Source: Myxocyprinus asiaticus
Taxonomy: Eukaryota; Chordata; Actinopteri; Cypriniformes; Catostomidae
NCBI RefSeq assembly: GCF_019703515.2
Contig: NC_059388.1
Coordinates: 4,491,979 to 4,555,978 of the forward strand
Direction of reading: 5' to 3'
Length of the DNA stretch: 64,000 nt
Shown here piece by piece: positions 21,952 to 34,051 of the stretch; within the stretch, counting starts at the first letter, position 1, and each line of letters begins with the position of its first letter. The notes beneath the pieces are model-generated. The model made no database searches. It was not told the DNA's origin and was given only the letters and a program-made list of their open reading frames with translations. The position numbers and the translations under genes were made by a program.

Positions 21952-23939
21952 TGTTGGGCCTCATGTATTCAGATAGAAGACAAAGGCAGGCCTAACACAG
22001 TCATAAAAACCTAACTTAGCCCCCCACATACCAAGTCATAAATCTTACTGATAAAAATCGCGCCAAAATCAAACAAAGGGAGTCCAAAACAGACTACAAA
22101 TCCCATGAAGCCTTGCTCACTAAAGGATCGAACTCTCAACTCCTATTGGATGAGGCACACAACAGAACGTCCCTCAAACCATGACATCATCAGGAGTAGA
22201 AATACCTCTGAGATCCATCTGGGCATTCCTTCCAGAAACTTTGCTCGCCGTGTGTAGACGCAGCTCATCGCTGCTCTAAGGTGTAGCCTCGTGGCACAAG
22301 GAAGTAACGTCTGATTTGAAACTGTGGCCATACAATCTCCATCTCGCTGGATGAGTTGAGATTACTCTGTGTTGCACCGAACACTCTAACGGATCCAAAG
22401 GAGACCACCGAGCAATCCGCATCTTCATCCGTTTGCCTGCAGAAGTGAAGAGAAAAAAGATTTCTCTTCCCTCTTCAATCAAGTCGATGTCGCTGATTTC
22501 TCCGCCAGCCCGCCGAGAATCAGCAGCCGTACCGCCCACCGACAGAGCAAGGAAACGGCCTCCCGTCATCACCCGAGCCTCGAGGAAATGAGTCGGAGTC
22601 AAACGACGGATGAACACACATTCTACCTGCGTCCTCATGCGATTCAAGTAAGAGGTTTACATCTGGGCAGAGATAGAATATTATAGTATGTTATTCTTGT
22701 GTATCAAGGTTATTGCTTGTACAGTTTATGGACCGCCGAGTCTGCTCATTGCTGCTAATAATACTCAAGGTATTACTGTAATGTACTGTTATCACGAATG
22801 AGATCTGCTGTGTTGTAGTCCAACCAAATTGGACTGTTGTGTATTTCCACCATCGCGGGTGAGAACGGCACACTGAGTTTATCCATTAAAGAATCAAAGA
22901 CTGCGGGACGGTTTACAAGCCGTCCACCACATCTCTGAGTGATAAACTAACAGCTGCTTTCTCTCCCATGATCACAAAACAGGCTTTGGTGCTGCCACTT
23001 TATTCTCTCTCTCTCTCGTACTAACCACACACACGCGTGACCCCTCACAAACATTCCCGCACACACTTTTGGCTAGTAGATAACTTCATGATAAAGCTCA
23101 GCTTTGTCCCTAAGTTATCATACAAGCGGAGACACGCGGTAAATGGGCAGACACCATTAACCGGCTTCTCTCCGCCCACATTCGTGGCCATATTCTCTGG
23201 CCGGAAATCTCGCATGTCTCCACGAGAGTCACGTCCGCCATTTTGTGTGCATCACTCATTACACACACACACCCATTCACACACACACACACCTTCCTCA
23301 TGTGTTATAGGCTTATTTTGGTTACCATATCTAATCATGTCACTGCTTAGTTTGTAGTTGTAAGTCGGAAGTTTATTGACTGCCTTGTATTGATTATTAA
23401 TTGATATTACTGCATAAATAAACTTTGTTATATTTCAAAGAGAAGTGCTTTTTTTTGCATACACCTATGTCAAATGCTGACAGGGGATGTCAGTGCTCGG
23501 ATTCAAACCTTCATTGTTTCCTTTTGAATGTTGATTTTCTTAAGAGAACAATCTAATATTGAGACTGTTATACTGTCTGGTTATTAGTCCCTGATTCCAA
23601 GGTGGTGCCCCAGCGATATTAATCCTTATTAATATTCTATTGATTTTGATAATTGATAATTATCTTTGATGATTGTTGAATTTGAAGGATCAATAAGCTA
23701 GTGTTAATTCTAATCAATGTTCCATTGATTTTAATAATTAATGATTATCTTTGATAATTATTAATTATTGCGAATAACCAAACCTACTCCTGAACGTAGC
23801 GCACTATATTTACTGGTGCCCCGTATGAGGCTTTAATAAGTTAGATTCTATTATTTATTTAAATATTAATTAATAACTAAAGAAATAATTATTAATTATT
23901 TGATAGTAACACTGATCTAAACAACCAGTATAACCTACA
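21952..23939 (+). repeat. 5' LTR of copy 2 (about 1.99 kb)
   Basis: It begins TGTTGGGCCTC and ends CCTACA, and aligns throughout with the minus-strand LTR at 5895-7959. It is inserted in a Tc1-like remnant. An AT-rich direct-repeat block (23620-23770) has about two units of some 80 bases, fewer than in the other copies. AATAAA occurs near 23416 (GCATAAATAAAC). Confidence 0.78.
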
Positions 23940-23946
23940 TAATAAT

Positions 23947-23964
23947 TGCTGCCCCATGTGAGGC
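23947..23964 (+). promoter_or_regulatory. Primer binding site of copy 2 (degenerate)
   Basis: TGCTGCCCCATGTGAGGC follows the LTR end by a few bases and is the counterpart of 5870-5887. The second base of the TGG start is intact but the third is changed to C. The same sequence recurs at 34881-34898. Confidence 0.45.
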
Positions 23965-24391
23965 ATCCTACGTGCCAGTTTGTCACAGTGTGTAAGCATA
24001 GGAATCCAAAGTAACTTGAATCATCATTTCAAAGTTTGGTTCTGTTTGACAATTGAATTCTCACAACTTGCCAAGCATAAGCCAGTGTGGTGTGAAAGTG
24101 CTCTTAAAAGTGAATTAGGGGTTGGTAAGTTTACGATAGTCTGCTCAAAGCCTGCTGTTGTTGTTATTTAACTCCTAACGCTTTCACCTAGATGTTACAG
24201 AGAGGTGCCAAGTCACCTCATTGATGTCCACCAAAGAGAGAACGCAGTCAAATTTTCACATTACATAACAGTAGCCCGTAAGCCACAGGTCGAATCCTCT
24301 CACCTGTGTATTCGTGTCAGCATTATAGAAACTGTAAAACAACAAGCTATCAAAGCCACTGAGTCGCAATAATTTTTACTGCCACAGTAAA

Positions 24392-25199
24392 ATGAGTTGC
24401 CAATATCCCCACTTGGCTGGAGCTGAAGCTCCACAGAGGTCAGACGACCCAGCACTGCAAGATGTGGTCGCTGCTGTCCTCCATCTCTCCGTAGAGGAGA
24501 GAGATAACCTTAATGGCTACAATATTAGTCGTTGTGATGAAGCATTGCAGGAACTAGTTGATTATGTCAACAACCCAGTCGGGAAGCCAAAGCGCACAAT
24601 CCCAGACCTAGTGGGCCAAATGTTCCTTCTTCATCACTGCAGAACCCAACTGCAAACCGCAGAGCACCAGGCCCAGCTTGCCCAGCTGCAGAGCAGCTAC
24701 CAAGCGGTGCAGAGGGAAAATCTCAGCCTGCACCAAGAAGTTAAGTGCACCCAAGCTGAGAAAGTCCAGGCACAGGAAGATAATGCCCTGATGCAGGAGG
24801 AAAACGAAACCCTGCGCAGGCAGCTTCAAGCTGCCCAGCCAAGAGTAGAGTCAGATCAGGTAAGTGCCACTGAAACACACAGCACAACATCTGACATTGA
24901 AGAGGGTCCCCTGTTTAGCACTATGCGTAAAAATGTGCCCCTGAGAAACCCAGAGACACACGCTAGGAGTCGAGCTGCCCATAGTGGTACAGTCTCTGAC
25001 TTCGTCCTCCGAGACACCTTTCAAGCTCCTCCAGCGGCCCGCTGGTTGGATGCAGGTGCTCTTCCTTACAGTTGCCCCCCCCCCCAGTCAGTTTTCAATC
25101 ATGCCACCTTGCGTTTCAAACCGACTGATTCCACACCATGGAGGGGGGAAAATTACTTCCAAGCCCAGAGTGGTGTAAGCGGCTCGAAGATCCCATTTA
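24392..25199 (+). pseudogene. gag N-terminal part of copy 2, fused to an LTR
   Basis: Begins MSCQYPHLAGAEAPQRSDDP and is homologous over about 265 residues to the minus-strand gag at 5440-4541, including the coiled coil (QLQTAEHQAQLAQLQSSYQA). It lacks the capsid part, because at about 25200 the sequence jumps into LTR sequence (GGCAGGCCTAAAACAGTC). The capsid part, protease, pol and env are all missing from this copy. Confidence 0.8.
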
Positions 25200-26259
25200 G
25201 GCAGGCCTAAAACAGTCATAAAAAGCCTGACTGAGGCTCACACACAAAGTCATAAATCTTACTGATAAAAACCGCGCCAAAATCAAACAAAGGGAGTCCA
25301 AAACAGATTACAAATCCCATAAAGCCTTGCTCACAAAAGGATCGAACTCCTGCCGACAGAGCGAGGAAACAGCCTCCCGTCATCACCCGAGCCTCGAAGA
25401 AATGAGTCGGAGTCAAACAACGGATGAACACACATTCTACCTGTGTCCTCATGCGATTCAAGTAAGAGGTTTACGTCTGGGCAGAGATAGAATATTATAG
25501 TATGTTATTCTTGTGTATCAAGGTTATTGCTTGTACAGTTTATGGACCGCCGAGTCTGCTCATTGCTGCTAATAATACTCAAGGTATTACTGTTATCACG
25601 AATGAGATCTGCTGTGTTGTAGTCCAACCACATTGAACTGTTGTGTATTTCCGGCATCACGGGTGAGACTGGCACAATGAGTTTATCCATTAAAGAACCA
25701 AAGACCGCGGGACGGTTTACGAGCTGTCCACCACGTCTCTGAGTGATAAACTAACAGCTGCTTTCTCTCCCACGATCGCGAAACCGGCTTTGGTGCCACC
25801 ACTTTATTCTCTCTCTCTCGTACTAACCACACACACACATGACCCCTCACAAACATTCCCGCACACACTTTTGGCTAGTAGATAACTTCGTAAGAAAGCT
25901 CAGCTTTGTCCCTAAGTTATCGTACAAGTGGAGACATGCAGTAAACGGGCAGACGCCATTAACCAGCTTCTCTCCACCCACATTCACGGCCATATTCTCT
26001 GGCCGGAAATCTTGCGTGACATACTCTCCACGAGAGTCACCTCCGCCATTTTGTGCGCATCACTCCTTACACACACACACACCCATTCACACACACACAC
26101 CTTCCTCATGTGTTATAGGCTTATTTTGGTTACCATATCTAATCATGTCACTGTTTAGTTTGTAGTTGTAAGTCAGAAATTTATTGAATGCATTGTATTG
26201 ATTATTAATTGATATTACTGCATAAATAAACTTTGTTATATTTCAAAGAGAAGTGTTTT
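25200..26259 (+). repeat. Second LTR of copy 2, left part
   Basis: Lacks the first roughly 33 bases of the LTR and a further internal piece of about 400 bases (junction near 25346, relative to 22131-22535). Otherwise it matches 21952-23450. It is interrupted by the DIRS1-like element and resumes at 34263. Confidence 0.75.
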
Positions 26260-26440
26260 GTTACCTATCTGTCACTCACTCGACGTTGTGTCGATGTAGT
26301 GACACTAGGGGTCACTCTTGGGAGCCAAAGACACCTCTGGTCTTTGATAAAAGGCCAATGAAAATTGGCGAGTGGTATTTGCATGCCACTCCCCCAGACA
26401 TACGGGTATAAAAGGAGCTGGTATGCAACCACTCATTCAG
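26260..26440 (+). repeat. Left inverted terminal repeat of the DIRS1-like element
   Basis: 26283-26440 is the inverted complement of 34052-34216 (shared blocks include GTGACACTAGGGGTCACTCT and TACGGGTATAAAAGGAGCTG). TATAAAAGG near 26407 is a plausible core promoter for the element. Confidence 0.9.
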
Positions 26441-26694
26441 ATTTTCTCTTCGGAGCTGAACAGCCATGCTCATTGAGCTGAATTTCTACTGTTCATTCAC
26501 CTCTGATGGATCTGACGGCGCATTTCAGCGGCTTCTCCCTCCTCTGCACTGGTGCACTGCAGAGAATGCCCCTGGGCGCTTCAGCAGAAAAAAGAGAGTA
26601 TATTTTCTGAAAGAGTTTAATTCTCTAAAAGAGTATATTTCTTTAAAAGTGCGGCACACACGGAACGTCTTTTTAAAGACGCGTCTTTTTAAAG

Positions 26695-28069
26695 ATGCCT
26701 TTCCGATTGTGTGTTATTCCTGGTTGCGGTCATTATCTCTCAACTTCGGATGGTCATGATTGCTGTCTTTCGTGTCTGGGCGCGACCCACACGGAGGCAG
26801 CGTTCGTGGATGGTTCATGTTCTCACTGCGAGAAAATGAGCAGGGCAACGTTGCGGCCACCCCAGCAGCTCCCCGCCTCGGTCCTTCTACCTATAGGTAT
26901 GAGGCCAGCGCGGCCAGCACTGGGGGCGATTTGGGGACCCCAATGGGATTGCCTCCGCCGGGTATCCCCCCACGGACCTCCCATTCCCCAGCACGAAGAT
27001 GATGAGCTCTGGAGCGCAGCATCGGAGAGCGGGCTTGTCCAGTCGGACGCAGAAGCTTCAGCTGGGCTCCCCCCCTCGGGGACGATTGCCCAGTCACAGG
27101 CTGATGCAGAGATGACGGACATGCTTTCCCGGGCGGCCGCCGCAAGCATCGGGCTAGAAACCCTCCGCTCTCCCATCTCTCCATCGAGGCTCGATGATTG
27201 GTTCCTGGGCTCACGGCGCCGCTCAAAGCAGCCGCGCCCCGCTCCAGTGCCTTTCTTCCCAGAAGTGCACGAGGAGCTGCCAAAATCGTGGGGGGCACCT
27301 TTTACTGCCCGGCCCCGATTCCTCAGTTGCCCCCACCCTCACTACCCTCGATGGTGGGGCGGCCAGGGGCAATACGGCAATTCCCCCGGTGGATAAGGCA
27401 CTCGCAGTGCACCTATGCCCGCAGAGCGCCACCACCTGGCGTGGACACCAAAAGCTCCCGTCCAAGCCCTGTAGGTTCACGTCGTCCCTGGTGGCTAAAC
27501 ATGGCCTACAGCTCTGCTGGAAGAGCCGCCTCTGCCCTGCATGCCATGGCTCTCCTGCGGGTCCACCGAGCCAAGGCGCTAGAAGAACTGACGAGGGTAG
27601 TTCCACCCCAGATCTGATGCAGGAACTGCACTCGGCGACCGAACTCGCTCTCTGAGCGACGAAGGTCACGGTGCGGTCTCTTGGGCGGATGATGGCCACA
27701 TTAGTGGTCCAGGAGCGCCACCTTTGGCTCAACCTAGTCGAGATGGGTGAGGCCGACAAGACACGGTTCCTTGCTGCCACCATTTCTCAGGCTGGCCTAT
27801 TCGGCGACACTGTCGAAGACTTTACCCAGCAGTTCTCGACGGTGAAGCAACAGAGAGAGGCTATCCGGCATATCCTGCCCCAGCGCGGCTCAAGATCCCG
27901 CACCCCGCCTGCTTGTCGCCAGGGGCGTCCCCCTGCGGTGACTGCACCGGCTCTACCACAGACCGCCCCTTCAGCCTGGCCTCAGCGTGGAGCCCACCAC
28001 AGGAAGCAGACGCCACCCGTCTCACAGTCAGCCGCTAAGAACCCACGGAGGTCATCAAAGCGCCCCTGA
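26695..28069 (+). pseudogene. DIRS1-like gag, frameshifted
   Basis: The first frame (26695-27396) starts MPFRLCVIPGCG and has a compact Cys/His cluster in the first 50 residues (CVIPGCG, CLSCLG, CSHCEKM), probably a zinc-binding fold. Acidic and Pro-rich sequence follows. Gag continues in another frame at about 27300-27620 (NMAYSSAGRAASALHAMALL) and again in 27671-28069 (VVQERHLWLNLVEM, QAGLFGDTVEDFTQQF). At least two frameshifts break it. The second DIRS copy encodes the same N-terminus at 63250-63486 (minus strand). Confidence 0.8.
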
Positions 28070-28134
28070 GACGGGCGACCCAGGGTCGATGAAACCCACT
28101 CACCTGGAGCTGGTAAGAAGACCACTCCATCCCC

Positions 28135-28480
28135 CGGTGAAGGGACGAGTGGAGAATCTTTTGTTGCCCACCTCCCTTGCCCCGCTAAGGGAGGTGGGCA
28201 CTCGACGACTGGCTAATCCTAGCTCACTCTCGGGACATGTTGTGCGCACACAGAGACAAGGGCTTCGGATCAACGGGGAAAAGAGCAAGCTCCTCCCGGT
28301 TCAGAGCATCTCTTTCCTCAGTTTGGAGTTGGACTCAGTCTCTTTGACAGCGCGCCTCACGAACGAGCGTGCCCAGTTGGTGCTGGCCTGTTTGAAGGCG
28401 TTCAAACAGAAAACAGTGGTTCCACTGAAAATTATCAGAGGCTCCTGGGGCATATGGCATCCTCAGTGGTAGCCACCCCG
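28135..28480 (+). pseudogene. DIRS1-like reverse transcriptase, 3' remnant
   Basis: In one frame the catalytic block LDDWLILAHS is read near 28200-28230, and KSKLLPVQSISFLSLELDSV follows at about 28280-28340 in another frame. These correspond to the end of the RT at 61326-61997. The fingers and palm upstream of the LDD block (about 170 residues in copy 2) are missing, so the RT cannot work. Confidence 0.75.
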
Positions 28481-29451
28481 TTTGGGTTGATGCATATGAG
28501 ACCGCTTCAGCACTGGCTTCAGACTCGAGTCCCGAGATGGGCATGGCGCCGCGGGACACATCGCGTGGTCATCACGCCGGTCTGTCACCGTCTTTTCAGC
28601 CCTTGGACCGACCTCTCGTTTCTACGGGCAGGTGTTCCCCTAGAACTGGTCTCCAGGCGTGTCGTGGTCATGACAGACGCCTCCAAAATGGGCTGGGGTG
28701 CTGATTGCAATGGGCACGCAGCCACTGGCTTGTGGACGGGCCCGCGACTGCATTGGCACATCAACTGCCTCGAGTTGTTGGCAGTTCTGCTCGCCCTGCG
28801 GAGGTTCCGGCCGTTGATCCAGGGCAAGCACGTGTTAGTTCGGACAGACAACACAGCAACGGTAGCATATGTCAACCACCAAGGCAGTCTGCGCTCTCGT
28901 TGTATGTCACAACTCGCCCGCCGTCTCCTCCTCTGGAGTCAGCAGCACTTCAAGTCGCTTCGAGCCACTCACAACCTGGGCAACCTCAACACTACAGCAG
29001 ACACGCTGTCATGGCAGGTTACCCTCAGGGGAGAGTGGAGACTCCACCCTCAGGTGGTCCAGCTGATTTGGAGTCGATTCGGACAGGCACAGGTGGACCT
29101 GTTTGCCTCCCAAGAATCCTCCCACTGCAGCTCTGGTATGCCCTGACTGAGGCCCCCCTCAGCATAGATGCGCTGGCACACAGCTGGCCCCCTGGACTAC
29201 GCAAATATGCTTTTCCCCCAGTGAGCCTACTTGCACAGACCCTGTGCAAGGTCAGGGAGGTCAAGGAGCAGGTCATCCTGGTAGCACCCTACTGGCCCAC
29301 CCAGACGTGGTTCTTGGGCCTCACAATCCTTGAATCCTTGAATTCCCCTGAGGAAAGACCTTCTTTCTCAGGGACGGGGCACCATCTGGCACCCGCGAAC
29401 AGACCTCTGGAATCTCCATGTCTGCCCCTGGATGGGATGCGGAAGACCTAA
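28454..29451 (+). pseudogene. DIRS1-like RNase H and connector
   Basis: The frame 28454-29146 contains an RNase H fold with the catalytic residues in order: D in VVVMTDASKMGWGA, E in HINCLELLAVLLAL, D in VLVRTDNTATVAYV, and D in NTTADTLS. The protein continues after a frameshift near 29135 in the frame ending at 29451 (WYALTEAPLSIDALAHSWPP), which is the connector to the recombinase. It removes the RNA strand during cDNA synthesis. The residues are better kept than in copy 2, where the glutamate is lysine. Confidence 0.85.
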
Positions 29452-30425
29452 GTGATCACTCAGGCTAGGGCTCCCTCTACGAGGCGCCTGTATGCCTTTA
29501 AGTGGCGTCTGTTCGCTAAGAGGTGTTCTTCCCGACGGGAAGACCCCCAGAGATGCGCAGTCGAATCAGTGCTTTCCTTCCTGCAGGAGAGGTTCTAAGG
29601 GCGGCTGTCCCCTTCCATCTTGAAGGTGAATGTTGCCGCATAGCAGCACACCATGACGCAGTCGACGGTAAGTCCTGAGGGAAGCACAACCTGATCATCA
29701 GGTTCCCGAGAGGCGCCAGGAGGCTGAATCCCTCCAAACTGTGCCTCGTTCCCTCATGGGACCTCTCTAGTTCTTCAGGGTCTACAGAGAGCCCCCTTGA
29801 GCCTTTGCAATCAGCTGAGCTTAAGGCACTCTCCTTGAAGACTGCCCTCCTGACTGCGCTCACTTCCATCAAGAGGGTAGGAGACCTGCAAACGTTCTCT
29901 GTCAGCGAAATGTGTCTGGAGTTCAGTCCGGGCTACTCTCAAGTGATCCTGAGACCCTGACCAGGCTATGAAACCAAGGTTCAAACGACCCCTTTTAGGG
30001 ATCAGGTGGTGAACCTGCGAGCACTGACCCAGGAGGAGGCAGACCCAGCCCTATCATTGCTGTGTCCGGTGCGCGCTTTACGCATCTATTTGGATCGCAC
30101 GCAGAGCTTTAGAATCTCTGAGCAGCTCTTTGTCTGCTTTGGTGCACAGCGGAAAGGAAGTGTTGTCTCCAAGCAGAGGATCGCCCACTGGCTCATTGAC
30201 GCCATAGCTATGGCATATCACGCCCAGAACATGCCGCCCCCGGTAGGGCTACGAGCCCATTCTACCAGGGGTGTAGCGGCCTCCTGGGCCCTGGCCAGGG
30301 GTGCCTCTCTAACAGACATTTGCAGAGCCGCAGGCTGGGCAACATCCAACACCTTTGCAAGGTTCTACAACCTCCGGGTGGAACCGGTTTCATCCCAGGT
30401 AGTGGTACGCAATACAAGCGGATAA
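29452..30425 (+). pseudogene. DIRS1-like tyrosine recombinase, broken N-terminal half
   Basis: The C-terminal catalytic part is open (30006-30425, 139 codons). It has the H-x-x-R box (LRAHSTRGVAASWALARG) and the nucleophile tyrosine (TFARFYNLRVE). The first catalytic arginine (TSIKRVGDLQ) is encoded near 29866-29895 in a frame separated from it by a stop at about 29957. Further stops near 29597 and 29640 break the N-terminal half. The enzyme would integrate the circular cDNA. The next host-like sequence is the LINE at 30548. Confidence 0.85.
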
Positions 30426-30541
30426 GCCCGGGATAGCTGGCCGGGTGTATCACTTGCACATAGCACCTTCCACCTCTTTTGAGCTGAAGACGTGTGCCAC
30501 TAATTCCCAGTAGTGTTCACAAACTATGTTCCCTGGTTCCC

Positions 30542-33246
30542 TGACTTTAATAAAGCCAGTTTAAAATCAGTCTCACCAAAATATCACCAGCACATTAGTT
30601 TCAACACACGAGGGGACCGGGTTTTGGACCATTGCTACTCTCCGTTCCGGGATGGCTACAAATCCCTCCCCCGCCCACCATTTGGCAAATCGGACCACTC
30701 TTCCATTCTGCTTCTGCCCGCTTACAGGCAGAAACTGAAACAGGAAGCACCCACCCCCAGAACGATCCAGTGCTGGTCGGACCAATCAGACTCTACGCTA
30801 CAAGACTGTTTTGATCGCACGGACTGGGAGATGTTCCGGTCCGCCTCTGATGACGACATCGAGCTTTACGCTGATAGCGTAATGTGCTTCATCAGAACGT
30901 GTGTAGAGGAAGTGATTCCGACCAGAACTGTGCGAATCTATCCGAATCAGAAGCCGTGGATCAACAGCGATGTTCGCGCAGCACTTAATGTGCGGACCTC
31001 CGCTTTTAATTCCGGGAACGCGGAGGAGCATAAACAAGCCAGTTATGCCCTCCGAAAAACTATCAAAACAGCAAAACGCCAGTACAGGAGTAAGATTGAA
31101 GGACAGTTTAACACCACCAACTCTAGAAGCATGTGGCAGGGAATTAACATCATCACGGACTTTAAAGGGAATAAAAACTCCGCCATGAACACCGCTGCCT
31201 CTCTACCGGATGAGCTAAATACTTTTTATGCTCGTTTCGAGGGAAATAACACCGCCCTCGCGGAGAGAGCTCTCACGGCCGAAGCTACAGAGGTTAGTTC
31301 ACTCTCCGTCTCTGTAGCGGATGTAACCCGATCCTTCCAACGGGTGAATATCCGCAAAGCCGCGGGTCCAGACGGCATTCCGGGCCGCGTCATCAGAGCG
31401 TGCGCGAACCAGCTGGCTGGTGTTTTTACGGACATTTTCAACCTTTCCCTCTCTTTGTCTGTAGTCCCCACATGCTTTAAAACATCCACCATTGTGCCTG
31501 TTCCAAAACAATCGAAAATAACTTGTTTAAATGACTGGCGTCCTGTTGCTCTGACCCCCATCATCAGCAAATGTTTTGAGAGACTAATCAGAGATTACAT
31601 CTGCTCTGTATTACCACTCAATCTTGACCCGCTGCAGTTTGCTTACCGTAACAACCGCTCCACTGATGATGCCATTGCATCTACAATACACACTGCTCTC
31701 TCCCACCTGGAAAAAAAGAACACTTATGTGAGAATGCTGTTTGTAGACTACAGCTCAGCATTCAACACCATAGTGCCCTCCAAGCTAGATGAGAAACTCC
31801 GGGCTCTGGGCTTAAACAGCTCGCTGTGCAGCTGGATCCTGGACTTCCTGTCAAGCAGACGCCAGGTGGTTAGAATAGGCAGCAACATCTCCTCATCACT
31901 GACCCTCAACACTGGAGCCCCGCAGGGCTGTGTTCTCAGCCCACTACTGTATTCCCTGTACACACATGACTGTGTGGCAACACATAACTCCAATGCCATC
32001 ATTAAGTTTGCTGATGACACGATGGTGGTAGGTCTGATCACTGACAATGATGAAACAGCCTACAGAGAGGAGGTGCACACTCTGACACACTGGTGTCAGG
32101 AGCACAACCTCTCCCTCAACGTCAGTAAGACAAAGGAGCTTGTGGTGGACTTCAGGAGAAAAGACAGAGAACACAGTCCAATCACCATCAATGGAGCACC
32201 AGTGGAGAGAGTCAGCAGCTTCAAGTTCCTGGGTGTCCACATCACTGAGGAACTCACATGGTCCATCCACATTGAAGTCATTGTGAAGAAGGCTCATCAG
32301 CGCCTTTTCTTCCTGAGACGGCTGAGGAAGTTTGGAATGAACCGCCACATCCTCACACGGTTCTACACCTGCACTGTGGAGAGCATCCTGACTGGCTGTA
32401 TCTCCGCCTGGTACGGCAATAGCACTGCCCACAACCGCAAAGCACTGCAAAGGGTGGTGCGAACTGCCAAACACATCATCGGAGGTGAGCTTCCCTCCCT
32501 CCAGGAAATATATACAAGGCGGTGTGTGAAAAAAGCTCGGAGGATCATCAGAGACTCCAGCCACCCGAGCCATGGGCTGTTCTCACCGCTACCATCAGGT
32601 AGGCGGTATCGCAGCATCAGGACCCGCACCAGCCGACTCCATGATAGCTTCTTCCCCCAAGCAATCAGACTTCTGAACTCTTGATCTCCCACGATCAAAA
32701 TACATCATCCCTGCACTTTATTACTCTTTTATCTCACACCGGACTGTCATAAATTATATTACTGTCATTATATTATGTCTCTCTTAACAACTGACTATCA
32801 ACCGACAGCCTGAATGTCAATACAGTACAATACTGTACATTCTATATATATACTTTTTTTCATATATATTTTAATTTTTATTGAATAATGTGTATCTATA
32901 TAGTATCTATATAGTAAAAAACAAAAAAAAAACAAAAACAGCATATTGTATACTGTGCAATGTATGTTATTATTGTATATTGTTGAGTGTAATTGTGTAT
33001 AACAGATGTTTAAATTGTGTTGTGTTAATTTGATGTTTTAAGTCGAGTTTAATTATGTATAACAGATGTTTAAATTGCGTTGTGTTTATTTGATGTTTAT
33101 TGTAGATTGGCGTATGTCTCATCACTGTCACGACTGCTATGTTGATCGGAACTGCACCCAAGAATTTCACACACCATTGCACTTGTGTATATTGCTGTGT
33201 GACAATAAAGTGATTTGATTTTGATTTGATTTGATTTGGTTGACTT
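30542..33246 (+). mobile_element. L2-type LINE, 5' truncated, with target duplication
   Basis: A 6-base direct repeat TGACTT flanks the insertion (30542-30547 and 33241-33246). The element starts inside the endonuclease domain, carries an open reading frame to 32684, a 3' UTR with AT-rich runs, and ends in ACAATAAAGTGATTTGATTT followed by TGATTT-type repeats (to 33240). 5' truncation, short target duplication and a short tandem 3' tail are the marks of a CR1/L2-group LINE. It lies in the 3' part of the DIRS1-like element, in the same orientation. Confidence 0.9.
30549..32684 (+). CDS. LINE ORF2 (endonuclease end plus reverse transcriptase)
   Basis: About 711 codons are open, with no stop. 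The start is the C-terminal end of an APE-type endonuclease ([13 protein letters not shown] then [12 protein letters not shown], the SDH box). A linker follows, then the reverse transcriptase: [41 protein letters not shown] (first catalytic D), [16 protein letters not shown], and [13 protein letters not shown] (FADD box near 32001-32020). A C-terminal basic domain follows, ending [11 protein letters not shown]. The retained frame suggests a fairly recent insertion. The assignment to L2 rather than another CR1-group clade rests on the 3' tail and general resemblance. Confidence 0.92.
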   Translation, partial: NKASLKSVSPKYHQHISFNTRGDRVLDHCYSPFRDGYKSLPRPPFGKSDHSSILLLPAYRQKLKQEAPTPRTIQCWSDQSDSTLQDCFDRTDWEMFRSASDDDIELYADSVMCFIRTCVEEVIPTRTVRIYPNQKPWINSDVRAALNVRTSAFNSGNAEEHKQASYALRKTIKTAKRQYRSKIEGQFNTTNSRSMWQGINIITDFKGNKNSAMNTAASLPDELNTFYARFEGNNTALAERALTAEATEVSSLSVSVADVTRSFQRVNIRKAAGPDGIPGRVIRACANQLAGVFTDIFNLSLSLSVVPTCFKTSTIVPVPKQSKITCLNDWRPVALTPIISKCFERLIRDYICSVLPLNLDPLQFAYRNNRSTDDAIASTIHTALSHLEKKNTYVRMLFVDYSSAFNTIVPSKLDEKLRALGLNSSLCSWILDFLSSRRQVVRIGSNISSSLTLNTGAPQGCVLSPLLYSLYTHDCVATHNSNAIIKFADDTMVVGLITDNDETAYREEVHTLTHWCQEHNLSLNVSKTKELVVDFRRKDREHSPITINGAPVERVSSFKFLGVHITEELTWSIHIEVIVKKAHQRLFFLRRLRKFGMNRHILTRFYTCTVESILTGCISAWYGNSTAHNRKALQRVVRTAKHIIGGELPSLQEIYTRRCVKKARRIIRDSSHPSHGLFSPLPSGRRYRSIRTRTSRLHDSFFPQAIRLLNS

Positions 33247-33872
33247 CCTCCGAGCCCTGTGGCATTCGAGTTTTCGGAGAGACCCGCTGCCGGCTCAGTA
33301 CACGTGCTAAGAGCCCTGTTCTGGGGTAGGTGCTCCACATGTGGCGGTTCCCTGTAAGGTAACCCCATGCAATGTATATTTTCCACTAATTCGTTTCCCT
33401 GTTGGCAAACTGCTTCTTCCTTGGGCAGAGCCCCTCTGCCCCAGTCTCCATGTTTGTAGTAACTCCTCCCCTGTTGGGTGGGATCTACCTTGAGACTCTC
33501 CACTTGGTCGTCAAGACCATGTGACGTATTTTTTCCACTTAAATATCCCCCCCCCCCTTTGGGGAGGTGTGGTCTCCGCGGTGTGTTCCTCCCCTTGAGA
33601 GGGACACCCCCCGACTAGACCTGGCGGCCCAGTTGGATAATCCCTTCTTTTTTAGGGAGTGGGAAAAAAAGAAAGGGAAAAGAGGCCACGACTGGGTTAG
33701 CCTGTCTCTATCTTTTGGGTAGTCGACTTGTCCCCAAAGGGCCATTCGACACTCATAACTATGTTGGGGGAGGTTACGTGTTGGCCTGGTGTGCTGGCTA
33801 CGAGGCACACAGTGGTCTGCCCACCACACACCGCCAGTTCACGTAACACAGTTCAGCCAATTGTGGCGTTTC
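33247..33872 (+). other. 3' untranslated part of the DIRS1-like element
   Basis: Non-coding sequence between the LINE and the internal complementary region, including a C-run (33547-33557). The minus-strand frames here are chance frames. Confidence 0.5.
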
Positions 33873-33990
33873 TTATAGAGACCCCTAGTGTCACTACATC
33901 GACACAACGCCGAGTGAGTGACAGATAGGGAACATCATGGTTACTTGCGTAACCTCCATTCCCTGATGGAGGGAACAAGACGTTGTGTCC
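33873..33990 (+). repeat. DIRS internal complementary region
   Basis: 33875-33930 is the inverted complement of the extreme left end of the element (26260-26315). The adjoining 33931-33988 is the inverted complement of the extreme right end (34190-34262). The two end sequences thus lie side by side, as in DIRS1, where this region templates completion of the ends and circle formation. Confidence 0.85.
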
Positions 33991-34051
33991 CTCCTGCCAT
34001 AATGCTGAACTACCAGCTGAAATGGCCGGACCTTGTCTCGGCTCCTTAGCA

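Noticed and set aside
22276..22647. 123-codon frame in the LTR of copy 2
   Set aside because: It is LTR sequence, partly deleted in the second LTR; coding is not supported.
23037..26165. Frames rich in HTHTHT
   Set aside because: They are translations of CA microsatellites in the LTRs.
26823..27783. Overlapping minus-strand frames opposite DIRS gag
   Set aside because: GC-rich antisense shadows of gag.
31226..32698. Several frames of 61-209 codons opposite LINE ORF2
   Set aside because: Antisense shadows of the reverse transcriptase.
32970..33503. 177-codon minus-strand frame across the LINE 3' end
   Set aside because: It spans the LINE-DIRS junction and its C-terminal part is a duplicated AT-rich segment; not a gene.
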